This document shows, one piece after another, positions 21,253 to 34,109 of a DNA stretch of 64,000 bases (its first letter is position 1; the number at the start of each line of letters is the position of its first letter). This DNA is from Bolinopsis microptera (taxonomy: Eukaryota; Ctenophora; Tentaculata; Lobata; Bolinopsidae). The stretch covers positions 12,378,169-12,442,168 of the forward strand of contig NC_087072.1 in NCBI RefSeq assembly GCF_026151205.1, given 5' to 3'. The translations under genes were made by a program, and so were the position numbers. Below the pieces are notes generated by a model. It was not told where the DNA came from. It ran no database searches and was given only the letters and a program-made list of their open reading frames with translations.

Positions 21253-22106
21253 CCTTATCGGACCTTATTTGGACGGACATTACTTGAACGCTGGAGGCCC
21301 TAGCGTTCATCTTAATGTCCGTTCAAATAAAGTCCGTTCAATTAATGTCCGTCCAAGTTAAAGTCCGTTGACATTTTTTCACTTTATTGTGCCGTAACTT
21401 AACGACGGAAAGGTTCTCCTTGGTCTGCCGGAGGCACAGAAAACTCTACTAGTATATGATGTTTTCAAGGGTCACTTGTACTTGGCGGAAAAAATTCAAC
21501 GAAATTATGTTTATGGCACTCAACAACATAGTTCATGAACTAGTCCCCGTCAACATGACAAACTTGTTCCAGCCTCTAGATATTACGGTAAATCTTGTTG
21601 CAAAGGACATTGTCCGACGTTGTTATAGCTCATATTACTCAGGGGCGGTAATGAAACAGTGCTAGGAAAGCTCCACGTGATGTTAAGGTTAACCTTAAGT
21701 TGTCTAAGATAAAACCACTTCACGCCGAATGGCTTGTAAATGTTAACACTGAAATGCAGGACCGGGGTAGTTTGATTAAAAAAAAGATTTCCATAAAGCT
21801 AGAAATCACTGATGCTTTAAGCATGGACTATTTCATGCACGAAAACCCATTTGATGAAGATGATATGTGATATTAGAAACTGATCGTGTACACATATTTT
21901 AACATTTTTACTGCTTAATGACTGCTTTTCTTACTTACTGTATAAAAATGGATTTAAAAATCATTTGCTGAAATTAAAAAAAAGTCAAAACAATTGAAAA
22001 AAATTTGGATTTTTGATGGTTTTGAATGCGTTCGAGCGTTCATATTAATGTCCGTTCATAATTATGTCCGTTCATGTAATGTCCGTCCAAATAAGGTCCG
22101 ATAAGG
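21253..22106 (+). mobile_element. pogo/Tigger-like DNA transposon remnant with perfect-looking TIRs
   Basis: The element is 854 bases between TA dinucleotides. The left end begins CCTTATCGGACCTTATTTGG and the right end is its reverse complement; the match continues to about 38 bases with one mismatch. Inside, a transposase C-terminal part is visible in two frames: LVPVNMTNLFQPLDITVN at 21500-21600, then LKLSKIKPLHAEWL and IKLEITDAL up to a stop at 21870. A stop at 21663 and a frameshift separate them. The catalytic core is missing, so it is non-autonomous and dead. It sits inside another repeat, of which an empty copy exists near 25396. Confidence 0.85.
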
Positions 22107-25100
22107 TATATAGTTCGACACGTATTAAAGTTCGACAAGAGAATTTCGACTGGATAAGAAAGATATTCATAAAGATACAATTTGTAATTCAGAATATCTT
22201 TCAATTTAGTTTTTATTGAACAATTTTGAGTCGCATATGAAATTTGATAACGTTCCGTGAGCCAGAAGTAACGGTAATATTATAAAGGACATAATATTAA
22301 TGTTCTAACTCAAAAAGTCTAACATTTTCAGGGGGCTTCGCCCTCTGGACCCCCGACTGGAGACCCCTGCCCCCCCCCCCCCCCCCGGTTTGCTTTCCAC
22401 TTATCTCATGCTGTTAAACTAATATGCAATAATGTGTGTAATGTGCACATTGTCAATATGTCATTATGTAATCTTATTGGGAGCTGATTGAGATATTTGA
22501 TGATATGATAACTACTACAATTTGGTGCCTAACTAACCTCAGACTCAATTGTTAGTTATAGCACAATTGTATTTGTAGACTAAGCGGTGCCCCAGGTAAT
22601 ATATAACTCGTACTCCGTTTTATATATCTAGATTGTAGAGTACGCTTGTAAAGTAGGAGAATGACAAGTTTTAAGACCACGTTCCTTATTCCTTTGATGG
22701 AAACGATATACCAGCATACTACACACAAGCAAGGGAGCATGGACCTATACTACTACAACTACTACAACTCCGCTCTGCTGTCAAAGCAGAAATCTGGTCT
22801 CACAGAGAATGAAGTCCGTTCACAGTTTTATTAAGACTTTACAATCGGCTTCACCTTTACTTATAATTATATCTACACTCTTCCATTTTAAACAGCATTT
22901 TTCTTTACAGCTGGTATCCTGCACCTCTTTAAATTCTTGATCTACTCATTAAGTTTTCAGTTTCTGGTCACTTTTTCTGTAACATAGTAGTCGTCAGAGT
23001 CCTTTTACTCACGTTATACTCTAGCTTTCGTGCGCTTCGTGTTTGAGATCCCTTCGATAGAGTCTTGTTACTCACGCGTGCGCTCTCCTTAGAGTCACCT
23101 GGTTAGTGCACTCATTCGAAATTGTGAAGACTAGAGTCCTGTTACTCATGCGTGCGCTTTCTTTAGTATCACCTGTCTATTGCACTTTGTTAGTTTCCTG
23201 TTACTCACGCTCGCGCTCTCTCGCCAGTGTCACTTGATTGTGCACTCTTTTCGCGCATAAAGTTCGACTTTTTCTTTTACATTATCTGCACTCTTACACT
23301 TACAGCAGCACTATCTACTTCTAATTAGTTTTCAGTTTCTGGACACTGTATTTATTACCTTGCAGTCGTCAGACTCCTATTATTCACGATTTACTCACTC
23401 AGCTTTGCTTCTACTTTGTCTCTCTTCCACATAGTTCCGTTACTCGCGCTCTTGCCAGTGTCATGTGTCACATGATCGTACAATGTACACTCTTGCCCAC
23501 GCACGTAGTTCTTTTTCGCCATGCACCAAGGAAGCATGATACTGTTTTGCTCAGTATATGAAACCTAACCATACAAAGTAAAGCACAACAACGGTGCAGT
23601 ATAAAAACGTTGTATAAAAACACTGTTAAATTTATCTTCACTCGGACTTCTCCTCAGAAGATCACGAGGTGCTGGTTCCTTGTCCAATGTCCTGCCTAAC
23701 ATTGAACTCAAATTCCAAATACTTCACTAGTTGTTGCCTTACTGCACCTGACTTCTACTCGTTCACTTGCTTGGTCAGGTGTGGCGGCTACCAATTCCTT
23801 AGCATTGTGTATGTTTGCAGGCTTTTTAAGTGTATTTTAGCCCATACTTCGTGGCTGGACAACTCTTGAACACTCACCACAACCAGCACCACATCCATAC
23901 CCTGCATCACAACATTCCAATTTAGTTCTCAGGTTCATGCTCAACGTTTTAAAACACCAGAGCTTATATTTATTCTACTTTCTGGATACCGGCCATATTG
24001 CCCGTCATTTATGACCACTTCGCTTGTTTACAGCATCCATTTTATACCCTTTACTTCTTTCTTTCTTAAGTTATATAATATATATATTCTCTGATATTAT
24101 TTTGCAGCACCCTTTCATTAGCCCCAACACTTAGAAGTCGTTATTTAGACCCTCTTTGTGAAGACACGGTTTCTTTTAATAGTTCAAACTTCAATCTGCC
24201 CATTTAATGTCTTAGCAATTTATTCTCTCCTCTATCCTCTATATTTCAGCTCCGTACATAATCATCTTATTTGTTCCCATCTATAATTACCGGAGCTATT
24301 TCTGTACCTCTTTCCATTCATATAATCACTTTATCGTCTATCATGAGGCATGGTTTCTAATTATTATCTCACGATCACCATTTATCCCCTAGTAGCTTAA
24401 TTACCTCATGGTACTTTGCTAAGTACTTTACTCGGTATCACATTATACAATTAGATCCATTTTAGACCCTCTTGACTTTATAACCTCATGGTTGTGGCAC
24501 TTAATTTTAGGATGTTTAAATCATTAACAGTTTTTCTTTCGGATTTTACGGTCTGCTAAACGTTCACTCAGCACCTAGGTACTGATTACCTGCATAGTGC
24601 ATAGTTAATCACTAATCTCTATCCCTTTGTTTTTCCCAGCCGCTAATCTGTAGCTCACTTTTCAATCGACCCAGTTTAGACCTCATGTCATTTACTATTT
24701 AGATATTCTATGTTGAGACAAGTTCTCAGATAATGGTTTTATAATTACGGTACTGAGCAGTACGTTTAATTATTTAACCACATCTATCATGTTACCCTTA
24801 CTTTTGCCACTGGTGGCATCTTTATCACTTATTTATAGCACACTTCACAGTTCACAATCGACCCATCTCTAGACCCAATCATGCAAATGAGTTTTTGTCA
24901 CCACCACCTACAACAAGAGTCTGTTATCAGCATCACGAACAAAGGATAGGACAAAGAAGACACTCTCTGCCACACTCATAGAGCCTGGCAAACTCTAATC
25001 ACAGGTTAGTCTGGCAGTGGCTCACACTCTATTGATATCTCTTTAATGAGACTTGATTTGAGGCCTCTCAACTTCCCTAGTTGAGTGTGTCCCACAACCA

Positions 25101-25395
25101 AGCACATTGCCTAGAAGTCCTACATTATATATTATAATGAACCTGGACATATGTGGCGTGTAGCTCTATAAACCAAAACCAAAAACCAAAAACCAAAAGG
25201 AGAATGACAGTTAATATTATTGATTATACTGAATGGTTCTGAAATTTCCAACCGCTGGTTGCTTGATATCAGAAAATAATTTTTAAGATTACCTAAACGT
25301 TTTGAAATTTCTGATCTCGTGCACCTGCCATTTAACCATGTGAACTTATGATAACGACCCGGCAATAGCCCTTGGATCACAAGCAGAAACTATTT
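22107..25395. other. Long gene-free interval with degenerate repeats
   Basis: No supported coding region. It contains a poly(C) run near 22371-22387 and a T/C-rich tract. Degenerate tandem duplications lie around 22955-23480, where GTTACTCACGCGTGCGCTCT-like words recur and AGTTTTCAGTTTCTGG recurs about 371 bases apart. TAGACC(C/T) words recur between 24150 and 24880. It may be the non-coding part of an old element, but no ends were identified. Confidence 0.5.
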
Positions 25396-25512
25396 GTCGA
25401 ACTAGAGTACGTTACCTGGACTCTAGTTCGACACGTACCGAAGGTCGACAGGGGTGATTTCTGGTAAACTTAAGTTGTCGAACTAAATTGCGTGTCGAAC
25501 TACAGTACGTGA
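25396..25512. repeat. Short dispersed repeat with TAGTTCGACAC boxes
   Basis: GTCGAACTAGAGTACGTTAC at the left and GTCGAACTACAGTACGT at the right flank an inverted TAGTTCGACACGTACCGA. Related sequence flanks the pogo-like element (21195-21252 and 22107-22150) and appears at 40187-40220. Confidence 0.7.
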
Positions 25513-25533
25513 GTCAAAACATTTAAGTACTTG

Positions 25534-25693
25534 GGGGTCGTTCACATATTACGTTATCATTCTTTTGGAACATTTTTACCCCCCCCCCCCCTCCGTAATC
25601 AGTTTTACACATAGCTATTGTGTCAAAATGACACTAGCGTAATCATTCGGAAACCCCCCCTCTCAGCTCATTACGTAATATGTGAACGACCCC
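25534..25693. mobile_element. 160-bp MITE
   Basis: Terminal inverted repeats GGGGTCGTTCACATATTACG and its exact reverse complement at the right end. The element is bounded on both sides by TTG, a possible 3-bp target duplication. No coding capacity; a C run lies inside. It is a non-autonomous DNA transposon of undetermined superfamily. Confidence 0.9.
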
Positions 25694-25699
25694 TTGTAC

Positions 25700-27740
25700 A
25701 ACTACAAACGAAGTGCATGGCGTAGTACAAACGAAAGGAACAAGTCCTCCGATATTTAGATACTATTATACTATTACAATATTACAGTTAAGTTTGGGAT
25801 ATTATTATACACGTTAGTAGCTTCATGTGGTTATTGATGGTCGTTCTCTTTCTGAACTATTTACACTGCATATTCAAGTTTTATACATATAAAACATATT
25901 TAACTCCACATGCAGAAGAATGTACTCTTAAGTACCGCTACACTGGGTACTGGGTAGCCGTTTTAAACTTAAACGATTTGTTTACCAGATCTGAAATGCT
26001 TATTTTGTTATACTGCGATACGTCAATTAATATCATTGTTCGGTGATTGCAGACTGTTATACATAACATTTACATGTAAATTTTCTACACTATTTAATTT
26101 TCCCAACTCTAAGAAATTCTTATTTTTGTTCAAATGAGGATTGAGGGCGTGATTTACGAAACTGGTTCCGTGAAACAGCGACAAATAGTAATGTTTTAAA
26201 CGTCAAGGTACTGTATTCTGCCGACTGTCGATTAGCTGGGCGGCGCTCAGCCTGTCATTCCGCCGAATCTTTATTCTATGATTATGAACATAAATATAAT
26301 ACTAATAGCCTGGGGTCCCCAGGTAAACAATGTGTAACAAGTGGAAATATAGACTGTCAAGTATTTATGTCGCAACATGTTCGCGATCATTTCCATTTGT
26401 TTAATTTTACTGACAATCCTTGAGTTTCTTGAACCAATAAATCATTAAAAATGTATGTTTTATCAAATGATAGAAGTTAATTTTTATATCAAGCCAGTTT
26501 TAAAGTTTTATCCAGATTTACCAATTCATTCTGTCGATCGAAATAATTAAAGTTGCTTCGAAGAGAACTTATTAATCAAATTAGAGGATTATCTTATATA
26601 TTAATCAAATTTTAATTTGCAGAATGATTTGAAAAAGGTGAGTAACAGGTCGAATTTTATTAATATATTATTGGTGTTGTTTTGTACATATTATCATGAA
26701 ACGGATCTTTCGCCCGCCGATTTGATTTTTTTCAATTGTTCGAATTATATTATATACATATTTACTATTGTGGGACATGAATTGATGTAAATAGTAAATT
26801 TATTTCATTGCAAAGCTTTAACTTGGATTGGTTATTATCTTAATATAAAATTGACATTCTGCAACATAATAATATTTACTTATATTATTATTAGCGCGCA
26901 GTTTGAGTACTTGAGTAGTGAAACGAACATTTTTGTCAAAACTGGTCAAATATATTGAACACGAACATTATTTTTGACATGATTTGACAAAATCGATGGT
27001 ATGGTTAGAAATTCACAATCAACAATATTTTAAATATCCCGAGAGATCAGATACCGGGTTCAATGATCAAATTCAAATATCATAATTATCAATACTTAAA
27101 ATTCGCACAAATAGGCACAGATTAGTAATTAATATTCACATAAACTTTCTGTGCACAAATAGGAAATCGTCATGAGAAATATTAGATAAAAACACCGAAA
27201 GGGATTAATACAAGATTTAACGAACTTAAATTGAAATGTCATTATTGAGGTCAAGGGATACCCCTACGAAATTGTAGTCTAGAGTATTCAAACTGTAAGT
27301 CTGATTCCAAAAATCGATTCTATCCTGCAATCACTCAGCCAGACAAGGATACATATTTGCCACTTAATTGCTCTCAAATCTAACACAAACTCATGGATAC
27401 CTCCTCCGAATTCCCATTAGAAATAAATGTTCTCGTTTCTAGTAAATGCCACATTTAGCTATTGGAGTGGAGGAATTTTAAGTTAATTAATGTCTTCTCT
27501 TGAATTTACCTGGCAACATACCAAAATGCTTCAAACCAAGGTTTCGTTAGATGGCGCCTTTTCATCAGGCATGATTCCTCCGTTGTCTTTATCTACAGGG
27601 AATAAGTTATACAATATGTCATTTTATTATTATTTATCCATAACTCATTCAACAAGTGTTTTATCAGTTAGATTTTTAGAAAATACAGTCTGTATTGTAT
27701 TGTGAATATTCAACCAAACTTAAATTAATTTTTTTTAACG
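25700..27740. other. Intergenic, AT-rich
   Basis: No supported gene; the ORF at 27490-27705 lacks any domain. It contains one copy of the 80-90-base dispersed repeat (26236-26325). A stretch near 26905-26960 (GTGAAACGAAC, AAAACTGGTCA) recurs near 29475-29530. Confidence 0.55.
26236..26325. repeat. Dispersed short repeat ending in CCTGGGGTCCCCAGG
   Basis: Contains CAGCCTGTCATTCCGCCGAA, TCTTTATTCTATG and the perfect palindrome CCTGGGGTCCCCAGG. Other copies lie at 29923-30003, 45144-45220 and 45224-45301. Confidence 0.9.
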
Positions 27741-27746
27741 GTAATT

Positions 27747-28977
27747 TTAAAAACCTGCAATGTTCCCAGCGTTCTGTAGTGAGGTCTGGTTAGGCGGTGA
27801 GTTGTTTTTCTTGTCAGTTGTTTTCCTTCCTTGGTTATCACCTGCTGAAAATATATTTGATCAGGATTCCTCACTGTGGGTACTGGGTCCATTGCTTGAA
27901 AGTTGACGAAATAGTTATAAATAGTTGGATAATTGTTAATTAGTTGACTAACTTACCTGCTGTGGATGTTATGGTCGGGTTCTGTAACGAGACTAGTAGC
28001 GAAACAACCGAACGAGTTTTGGAAAGGAGGAATTGCCGGAAACTTCTGATCGTCAGAACGTATATGTCAAAGTTGGCCACAACATTTATCATCAACAAGA
28101 AAGTGCAAAATTTAAAGAAGAAAAAAATAATAAATAACTCGGAGGGATCCTTCATGCAGCTGATGGTGATTTGGTAAACAGTGAAAGGTAAGGTAGAGAT
28201 GCAGTAGACAACAGCAGTGAGGGCTACAGTGAGGTTTCCTTGCCATGGAACACTTCCGCCAACTCGTCTTGCAGATTTCCCTGCATCAACTAGGTACTTC
28301 AGTATAGGAACTGTAGTGGTGACGATGATTATGTTTGGAACTATACCGAATATAAAGAATATTATCGGTATTATTTTCTTCCAGGCATCAGAGTTGTAAC
28401 CGTAGTTACAGTTGTAAACTCGGTAGTCAAAGTGAACATCATCCTTGTCTACAGCGAGGAAGAGTATTGGAAAGATAAGGGTGTAAGCCCAAATTAAGCT
28501 GCAAACTTGATGGGCTCGTTTTGTTGACCAACTTGCTGCTCGGAGAGGATATCTGAGTATCAGGAACTTGCTTGTAGTGAGCATTGCGATGAGAGACATG
28601 CCAGCTGGGAAAGCGAGGTAGTTGACGTATACATTAACATAGCAAAGTGCTTTTCCTAGGACCCACGAGTTGGCCAGCAAGGAGATAGCAGCAGGAGCAA
28701 GGTCAGAGATAGTTTATATTAAATCAGAGACTGCAATATGCTGGATTATTGTGACTAAGATTTTGTTAATTTTGAAAGCGTCCCTCTGGAACGATGCAAT
28801 TAAGATTAGAGTATCTCCTATTAGGGATGACAGGACGCCAAATAAATAGTAAGACGCCAAAAAGTATCTCTCTGCATTGTTCTGTATGCCGAATTCGATG
28901 TCCGAGTAGTTGGTTGAAGTGGTCATCAGAGCTGAGTTAAGAACGGTATATGTCTGTCGGCGGTTACAATAAGGCAA
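27747..28977 (-). pseudogene. Divergent class A (rhodopsin-like) GPCR with an in-frame stop in TM2
   Basis: The frame from 28977 to 27957 encodes a seven-helix receptor, followed by a spliced C-terminal exon 27844-27747 (donor GTAAGT; stop TAA). TM1 carries GDTLILIAS and TM2 HIAVSDL. TM3 has a conserved Cys (KALCYV) but the DRY motif is SKF, TM6 has C-x-x-x-LPF and TM7 NFDIY in place of NPxxY. A TAA at 28714-28716 interrupts TM2 four residues after the SDL aspartate's Leu-Ile pair. The frame resumes at once (TISDLAP). Counting the stop as one residue, the Asp-to-ECL1-Trp spacing is the usual 20, so one base change is enough to explain it. This is a recent pseudogene, an allele or a sequencing error. 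Ligand unknown. Confidence 0.8.
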
Positions 28978-31111
28978 TCGCTCTAATTTACGTGTTTTTC
29001 AAATCCTACAAAGCTACAATAAACAGCTAACCCCACAATATCAAAGTCCCCCTAAAATTCTCATGACAGTGTGTTTTTATTCACAAAATGGGCTGCTCAA
29101 ATCATACAAGAAACTATTCACCCGCAAAACCTGGACAATTTCTCATAGAATTGTATTCTGAATTGTATCTTGACAATAATTGATAATTCGCCTGCATATG
29201 CACAAATCCAGATTTGTACTTGAGATGGCCTAGTGAGCCAATTGTTGCGTGAAAATCAAGTTCCTTCATATTGGATAGCAGTTGTAGCATGTAGGTTTAT
29301 AACCTACCAGGACGTGCGCCGAGTTGGAACAAATATTTTACGAGTATCACCCGTTAAGATAGCAGCTGAAGGAGAGTCAAGTGTTTCTATCCGCATAGTT
29401 CTGTACCCCTTATATTATTGGATCTCCAGACAGAATCTTTTATCCAGGAGAAATTGAGTGATTTTCAAATAGTATGAGCAGTGAAACGAACTTCTTTGTA
29501 AAAACTGGTCATGTTTTATTGGACACTAACATAATCTGAGAAAAATAAAAAATAACAAAAATAAAATATTAATCAATGCGATTTCGAATTGCACAGAAAC
29601 TGGCTTACCACATGTAGTCAATAGTTATGTACACTATGTATAATTGGCAAAGAAAAATTACCCTTTTATTGTCAAAGATTACAAATCTGAGCCAGGTGTG
29701 TTCATTATCACTATCAGGTTTGTCAGCTGCAAATAATTTGCCAAATAAAATAGACTCTTAATTAAGCGAGAGTTCACAAAATATACTACTTGTTACTGTA
29801 TTGATATATGTATATTTGTGATGGCAACAAAATCAAATATATTATGGCACTAATGCCTAGTCTGTTGTTAGGAGAGAAATCATTGAATCGATTTAATGAT
29901 CGAATTTAATAGGCAATTTGAGCAGCCTGTCATTCCGCCGAATCTTTATTCGGTGGAATCTCTATTATATGTTTGTGAACATTATAGCCTGGGGTCCCCA
30001 GGTAAGTGCTTGTAGATTAGCTAAAATCATAGTGATATTTAAATAAAATGACATTATAAAGTTTGTGAATAGGTAGAAATAGAATACTATTCTAACAATA
30101 GCGATTAAATACAGGTGGTTCTGCCAACCACTTGATTCACGATGTCAATCCTTCGCATCTCGCCGATCTGCATACGGATTGATGCATTCCAACAAGACAC
30201 GCGCCAAAGACGCGCAGTTTACTGAGTGATGCCACCGATTTCTTTAGACACATTGATGTCATTATAATTTAGCGTGACCGGTAATAGTCTGGAAATCAGA
30301 AGGAGACAACACATGTATAAATTACTAAAAAAGGAGTATCAGTTTACAGGATTGACTTCGAATAGATGTTAGATAGGAGATTAATAACTCTCGTGCCAAC
30401 TTTAGAGACGGTAACCACATTAAACTGATTGGGCGACATCTGTCCGACTCAGAAAATAGGTTATTCGGACAATAGTTTATTCGTATCCTACTGTACGATT
30501 TTCTTGAAACTTTCCATTAAGTATGATGGTTTGAGGACGGATAATCTGTGTAAGTTTGAGCGAGTTTCTATGTGCCAAATTTGAGATATCACTTCAAACA
30601 CAAGGAAATAGTGCTGTCAGACAGATGTCCTGTTACCTAAATTGAAATGGCGTGTGAATTATTCATTATCATATTAAATCATGACCTATATCTCCTCCGT
30701 ATAAGTTTTCCTAATCAAATCGTCGTTTACACACGAGACTGCGAGACAATTAAACTTATGTAGGTTAGTATGATATCTAGAGTTGAAATTTCTGCATCCA
30801 CACGTGTTGATAGATCCAACGAAATAACAAAATATACAGATATACAATTAGTGAACTGACAAATAATCCAATGGGTGAACATAACTTGGACAACACAGAC
30901 ACGTAGCAAACTTTTCTTTTACCACAAACTTTTCGAGCAACAGAATTTAACTTCCCGGTTCATATGCAGTGTTGCTGGTCATTTAATTTTATTCCCATGT
31001 GTAGCAATGTCACGGTCGTGTTTTACCCAGGTGTATCTATCACTCAGAATTTACTTTTTATTACATCTAAATAATTTATCTAAGAAAATGTGAATCATAC
31101 TTATACCGATC
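28978..31111. other. Intergenic, repeat-bearing
   Basis: No supported gene. It holds a copy of the CCTGGGGTCCCCAGG repeat (29923-30003) and, near 30120-30240, a segment with GATTCACGATGTCAATCC and GCGCCAAAGACGCGC that resembles parts of 45430-45560. Confidence 0.5.
29923..30003. repeat. Dispersed short repeat, second copy
   Basis: Same CAGCCTGTCATTCCGCCGAA start and CCTGGGGTCCCCAGG end as 26236-26325. An extra inverted GATTC(C)ACCGAATAAAGATTC-like hairpin lies in the middle. Confidence 0.85.
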
Positions 31112-32553
31112 TTAGTAACCCAACGGATTAAACCATGTTGAGTGAATGAGAAAGATATAGTGTCTTGCTAACACACCCATACCACTAGCATTGGCGTGAA
31201 TATCCCACTTCTTCGATTCTAGACTATACTTAGGAAATAACTGGTAGTTCCTGTCGCCCCATGAACTAAGGAAACTACTAAAGACATCAAGGTAAAATAA
31301 TTTAAATTTGGAACAAAGACTAAAGAGTAATTTGTTCATAGAGACCACATTTTGTTCTCCTTTGAGCCTTTGGGGGTTACCGTTAGCAGGTATAGGGAGA
31401 AGGGACTGGACAAAGATATTTGCTGAGGGAGCTAAGGATTTAATTTTGGACATAAAGTTCTGCAGAGGGCTTTTAAGGTGTATAATGCCAGTCTGACAGT
31501 ATCGTATGTCGTTAGTTCCTACACACACAAACAGTTTCTTAATCTCTAAATCAGGGTGGTCTCACAAATTGCTCGATTAAGTGTAATACAGCATCAATCT
31601 TGCGACCACCCTTTATACTTATAGCGACTTTGAAAACTGTCTGTTCACCCTTGGTGGGGTTTTATATTTCCAGTCGCTCGAAGTATCTCCAGCGAGGAGT
31701 ATGATCTTCTTCTTAGGGGGGCTAACGGGAGGCCAGTGTTAGGAGGGGGAGGATGATGAGGACGGGTAGAAGGATGATGAGGAGAAGGACGAGAAGAGGT
31801 AGGAGTGGTGTGGGTCAGTTAGGTTCCTAAAGGAAAGACTGTATCTAACACCACCCGGAGGAATTCTATGCAGTAGTCTGGATTGACAACCAGACTTCAT
31901 GATATTGAGAGACTGGTCTGTCGCTGGCACAGATAATTCTGGGGAAGAAGGGGTACCTTTCCTGCCTGTAGGGTTGTTGTCGTTCCTTATAAAGTCCAGT
32001 GTTCTTGCTGCACCGAACGACACCGTACAAATGTCACTGTCCTGATCAATCAATGGTTCGTTGTCGTCATGGTAGTTCAGGTTAGCTCCTTTACAGGACA
32101 TACATCTGACAAGACAGGCTGTCATGTTTCCAGAGGTGGCCTTATTGCTGTTAACAAGGTTCATCAGCTCGACAATTTTGGGGAACTCGTTGATCGGCTC
32201 GGGCTAGTTGACCACCCTTCCATACTTATACGAATCATTGCGGGGACTCAGCCACAAGGTCTTTACTTTCTTTACTGTTGTGCGGTCTTCATCGTTATAA
32301 GTTCTTTCATTACCCCATCAACCAGGGGCTCTGGAAGGTCAAGCTAGACGTGTTTCACAAGATCCGAAAAATGCTTAGGCTCAGGAGAAGTTGACGGTGA
32401 TATAGGTTTGGGAGTGAGAAAGGACTCTGTAGAGGGAGTGGTAAGGGGTTCTGTCGGATGATCTTCCAGAAGGATTTCAATGGCATCTTTGAAGTCTTCT
32501 TCATTGTCATTAATGAGGGAGAGAATGTGATTTTTTCTGCTCTTGAAAGGCAC
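31112..32553 (-). mobile_element. Decayed retroelement ORF with SGNH-hydrolase-like domain
   Basis: The minus-strand frame 31528-31112 contains VCVGTNDIRY (block III GxND), KSLAPSANIFVQSLLP, YLDVFSSF and DIHANASGMGVLARHY (block V Asp...His). Upstream, at about 31710-31660, KKKIILLAGDTSSDW fits block I (GDS to GDT). Between these the frame is broken by at least one frameshift and by stops. Farther upstream, ORFs at 32164-31739 and 32553-32344 have a Cys-rich motif (CLVRCMSCKG) and Ser/Pro-rich linkers, consistent with one split ORF. SGNH/esterase domains are known in ORF1 of CR1/L2-type LINEs. A host SGNH hydrolase pseudogene is the alternative. Confidence 0.65.
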
Positions 32554-32559
32554 TGAGAA

Positions 32560-33740
32560 GAAATTCAGTGATGAAGGTAGGTAGAAGTGGGGTTGGGTTA
32601 GCTTGCATCAATGGACAAAGTTACACCAAATGATCAGGATGGCAATCAGGGTACTAGGCAGCAGTCATCAGACATTCCCCGTAAAATGGAATGTAACGGC
32701 CTGAAAATAGAGACGGGCAGAGGGGAGTTAAACTTGTCTGCGGGTAAATTAAGTACCAATAAAGATCAGAGGGAGAGAATGGATCAATGATAACAATTTA
32801 AAGTTATAAGGTAAAATGTGAATCTAAAATGGACTATATTCAATTACTAGCCTGATTGAGAAGTTTAGGACTCCAGACAAGCGGGGGGATGCTAGGAGAG
32901 CTGCCGCTGCCTACCCTTTATGCAAATTTCACAACCCCGGGACTTCGGCTGGCTTTTACTCTGACATCGGCTGACTTCCATTGCCATAGTTTTTAAATTA
33001 TGTTTCTGATCGAAGTTGCAATGATGCTAATAGATTTGATACAGCTCAGCAGTCACTGTCTTCAAATAAAGAGTGTTCCAGTTCTGCAGTCTCAAATGTT
33101 TTCGCCCAGCTTTTCTTTTCATCGTGGTTATAGAAGACAGACCTGAAAAATACTTGTATTATGATAATATAGGTAATATGCCCAGAATGAGTAAAATTGT
33201 ATTATCGGCAAATTTACTTATGTGAAAACTCCAAACAGAGTTTTCAGAAGTAACCGCACACGAGCAACTGCACGTAATTTGTGTGGAAATATGTAACTCA
33301 TTTAACGAAGTCAGTTAAATGAACCTACCTTATTTACCGATGGCAATTTTTTTGCTTGTGATGAAGTAGTCCTCTCAATATATGTATGTAATTTGTTAAA
33401 AGAGTAGGATTGTAGACTGTAGTCATAGTCCATGTATAGCGACGGTAGTTTACCAGCAGCTCCCTGTACAAACAGAAATATGGTTGTTATATAATACTAC
33501 TTGTTAAATTATTGAGTACAATGCAGGAATACACTAACGTGTCTTATATTAACACCTAATAGACGTATAATATGTACTCATAAACAATGATAGTCCCAAT
33601 TGTTTGTAATTGCTTATAATTTAAACCTTCTTATTAACTCATTTTGATGACTGTGTCTGACCTAAAATTGCACGAGAAATAGATAAAATTATGCGTCAGA
33701 CAGGGCTCGACCAGGATACCGGCGCAGCCGGAATTTTAAA
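32560..33740. other. Intergenic
   Basis: Between the SGNH element and the SINE. No coding region or named repeat was recognised. Confidence 0.5.
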
Positions 33741-34106
33741 AAAAATCTCAACACTTATTTTACTTCGGACATTCCAACAGCCACATTGTTACACAAGTGT
33801 GTAACCAGCCAATTGCAGGAAGCCGAAGGATTCAATTATACGTTAGGCCAGTGACGGTTAAGGTAGTGTGTACCGTACTTTCTTCGCCCGAGACTTTGCT
33901 GCAATGGGCAGCTCCTCATTTAACCCTCACACCCGATTTCTCGAGTATTTGGCTGAGTGGACCGGGGGGCTGCATAGACCACTCAGGATCCTTAGCTGAG
34001 CGTCGACGACGCTCACCCCACGGCTAGTGACAGAGTCGGGAATCGAACCTGGTACCTCAAGCAATACCAGGCCCGGATTAACCAACTGAGCCACTAAGGC
34101 CGGTAT
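33741..34106 (-). mobile_element. tRNA-derived SINE, copy 1
   Basis: Read on the minus strand from 34106, the head has an A-box-like TGGCTCAGTTGGTTA and a B box GGTTCGATTCCC in tRNA spacing. A body of about 280 bases and a T-rich tail near 33741 follow. The body shares words (CTCCTCATTTA, GCATAGA, ATCCTTAGCT on the plus strand) with 49580-49920, so the two form one family. It is flanked by CCGG-rich sequence on both sides. Confidence 0.85.
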
Positions 34107-34109
34107 TCG

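Noticed and set aside
31739-32164. Host zinc-finger gene (CLVRCMSCKG)
   Set aside because: It lies in frame-broken continuity with the SGNH-domain element and has no typical zinc-finger spacing.
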